Part shown: in pieces, positions 5,094 to 5,511 of the stretch
How the letters are laid out: each line of letters starts with the position of its first letter
How positions within the stretch are numbered: position 1 is the stretch's first letter
Assembly (NCBI GenBank): GCA_017501805.1
Contig: JAFVWG010000314.1
Location: forward strand, 1 to 5,511
From: Oscillospiraceae bacterium
GTDB lineage: Bacteria > Bacillota > Clostridia > Oscillospirales > Oscillospiraceae
Reading direction: 5' to 3'
Length of the DNA stretch: 5,511 bases
Position numbers and translations under genes: made by a program
Notes under the pieces: generated by a model
Told to the model about the DNA's origin: nothing
Database searches by the model: none
What the model saw: only the letters and a program-made list of their open reading frames with translations

Positions 5094-5511
5094 TCAGACC
5101 TCGTCCGAGAAGTAGTAGCCCACGCCGCGGCGGGTCAGAATATAGGTCGGAGAGCCGGGATCGTCCTCGAGCTTCTCACGCAGGCGGCGCACCATAACGT
5201 CCACGGTGCGGGTGTCGCCGAAGTAGTCATAGCTCCAGACCTTTTCCATCAGTGCTTCGCGCGAGAAGACCTTGCCGGGAGACGCCATCAGAAGGCGCAG
5301 AAGGTCGAACTCCTTCTGGCTCAGATCCAGCGCCTTGCCGTGCTTGAAGGCGACAAAGCCCGCTTCGTCCAGCGACAGACCGCCCGCCGTCCGCGTTGCG
5401 GAATTGGCATTGGCGTCCAGATTGCGGCGGCGGATGTTCGCCTTGACCCGCGCCATCAGCTCGCGCAGGGAGAACGGCTTGGTGATATAGTCGTCCGCAC
5501 CGGTCTCGAGC
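5094..5511 (-). CDS. walR: WalR (YycF/VicR) response regulator, 5' end outside the window
   Basis: The reading frame is open from the window edge to the TGA at 5094-5096, giving the last 138 residues (about 235 in the full family protein). The fragment begins in the receiver domain with ETGADDYITKPFS, including the conserved lysine of the KPF motif and the threonine equivalent to Bacillus WalR T101. A linker of about 20 residues leads to an OmpR/PhoB-type winged-helix domain: LSQKEFDLLRLL, then REALMEKVW, then the recognition-helix segment TRTVDVMVRRLREKLEDD, then the wing, TRRGVGYYF. YDYFGDTRTVDV and TRRGVGYYF match the Bacillus WalR C-terminus closely, which separates it from PhoB/PhoP. It normally activates or represses wall hydrolase and wall-remodelling genes after phosphorylation by WalK. 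The phospho-acceptor aspartate and the start codon are not in the window. It is the first visible gene of the operon; the promoter lies beyond the edge. Confidence 0.95.
   Translation of the reverse strand, partial: LETGADDYITKPFSLRELMARVKANIRRRNLDANANSATRTAGGLSLDEAGFVAFKHGKALDLSQKEFDLLRLLMASPGKVFSREALMEKVWSYDYFGDTRTVDVMVRRLREKLEDDPGSPTYILTRRGVGYYFSDEV

Overview
The window looks like part of a high-GC (roughly 60% by eye) chromosome of the class Clostridia, probably Oscillospiraceae-like. This rests on the WalR/WalK family match, strong AGGAGG-type ribosome binding sites, GC-rich third codon positions and a clostridial-type histidine phosphatase. The taxonomic call is an inference from style and gene families, not from a marker search.

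Layout. Positions 1-72 hold the 3' end of an unidentified plus-strand gene, closed by a strong hairpin terminator (83-115). Positions 116-297 are non-coding and rich in short direct repeats and palindromes. The rest of the window (298-5511) is one minus-strand transcription unit, reading right to left: walR (5' end outside the window), walK, a yycH-like gene, a yycI-like gene and a histidine-phosphatase gene. A textbook intrinsic terminator (298-331) follows the last stop codon. The gaps between walR, walK, yycH and yycI are 30-33 bases. The gap before the phosphatase is 72 bases. Each of the four genes whose start is visible has a clear GGAGG site.

How the genes work together. WalK is a membrane sensor kinase that phosphorylates the OmpR-type regulator WalR. 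In Bacillota this pair controls peptidoglycan hydrolases and cell-wall turnover and is often essential. YycH and YycI are single-pass membrane proteins that in Bacillus and Staphylococcus bind WalK and tune its activity. The phosphatase sits where Bacillus-type operons carry walJ (yycJ) and htrA; its link to wall signalling is unknown.

The points most worth a second look are four WalK residues at the spacing of the zinc ligands described in Staphylococcus aureus WalK, the phosphatase in the walJ position, the similar C-terminal segments of the YycH-like and YycI-like proteins, and the palindrome-rich block, which resembles a dispersed intergenic repeat and may include the operon's terminator. 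I did not find a clearly new biological system; this is mostly a conserved core regulatory operon with some lineage-specific features.
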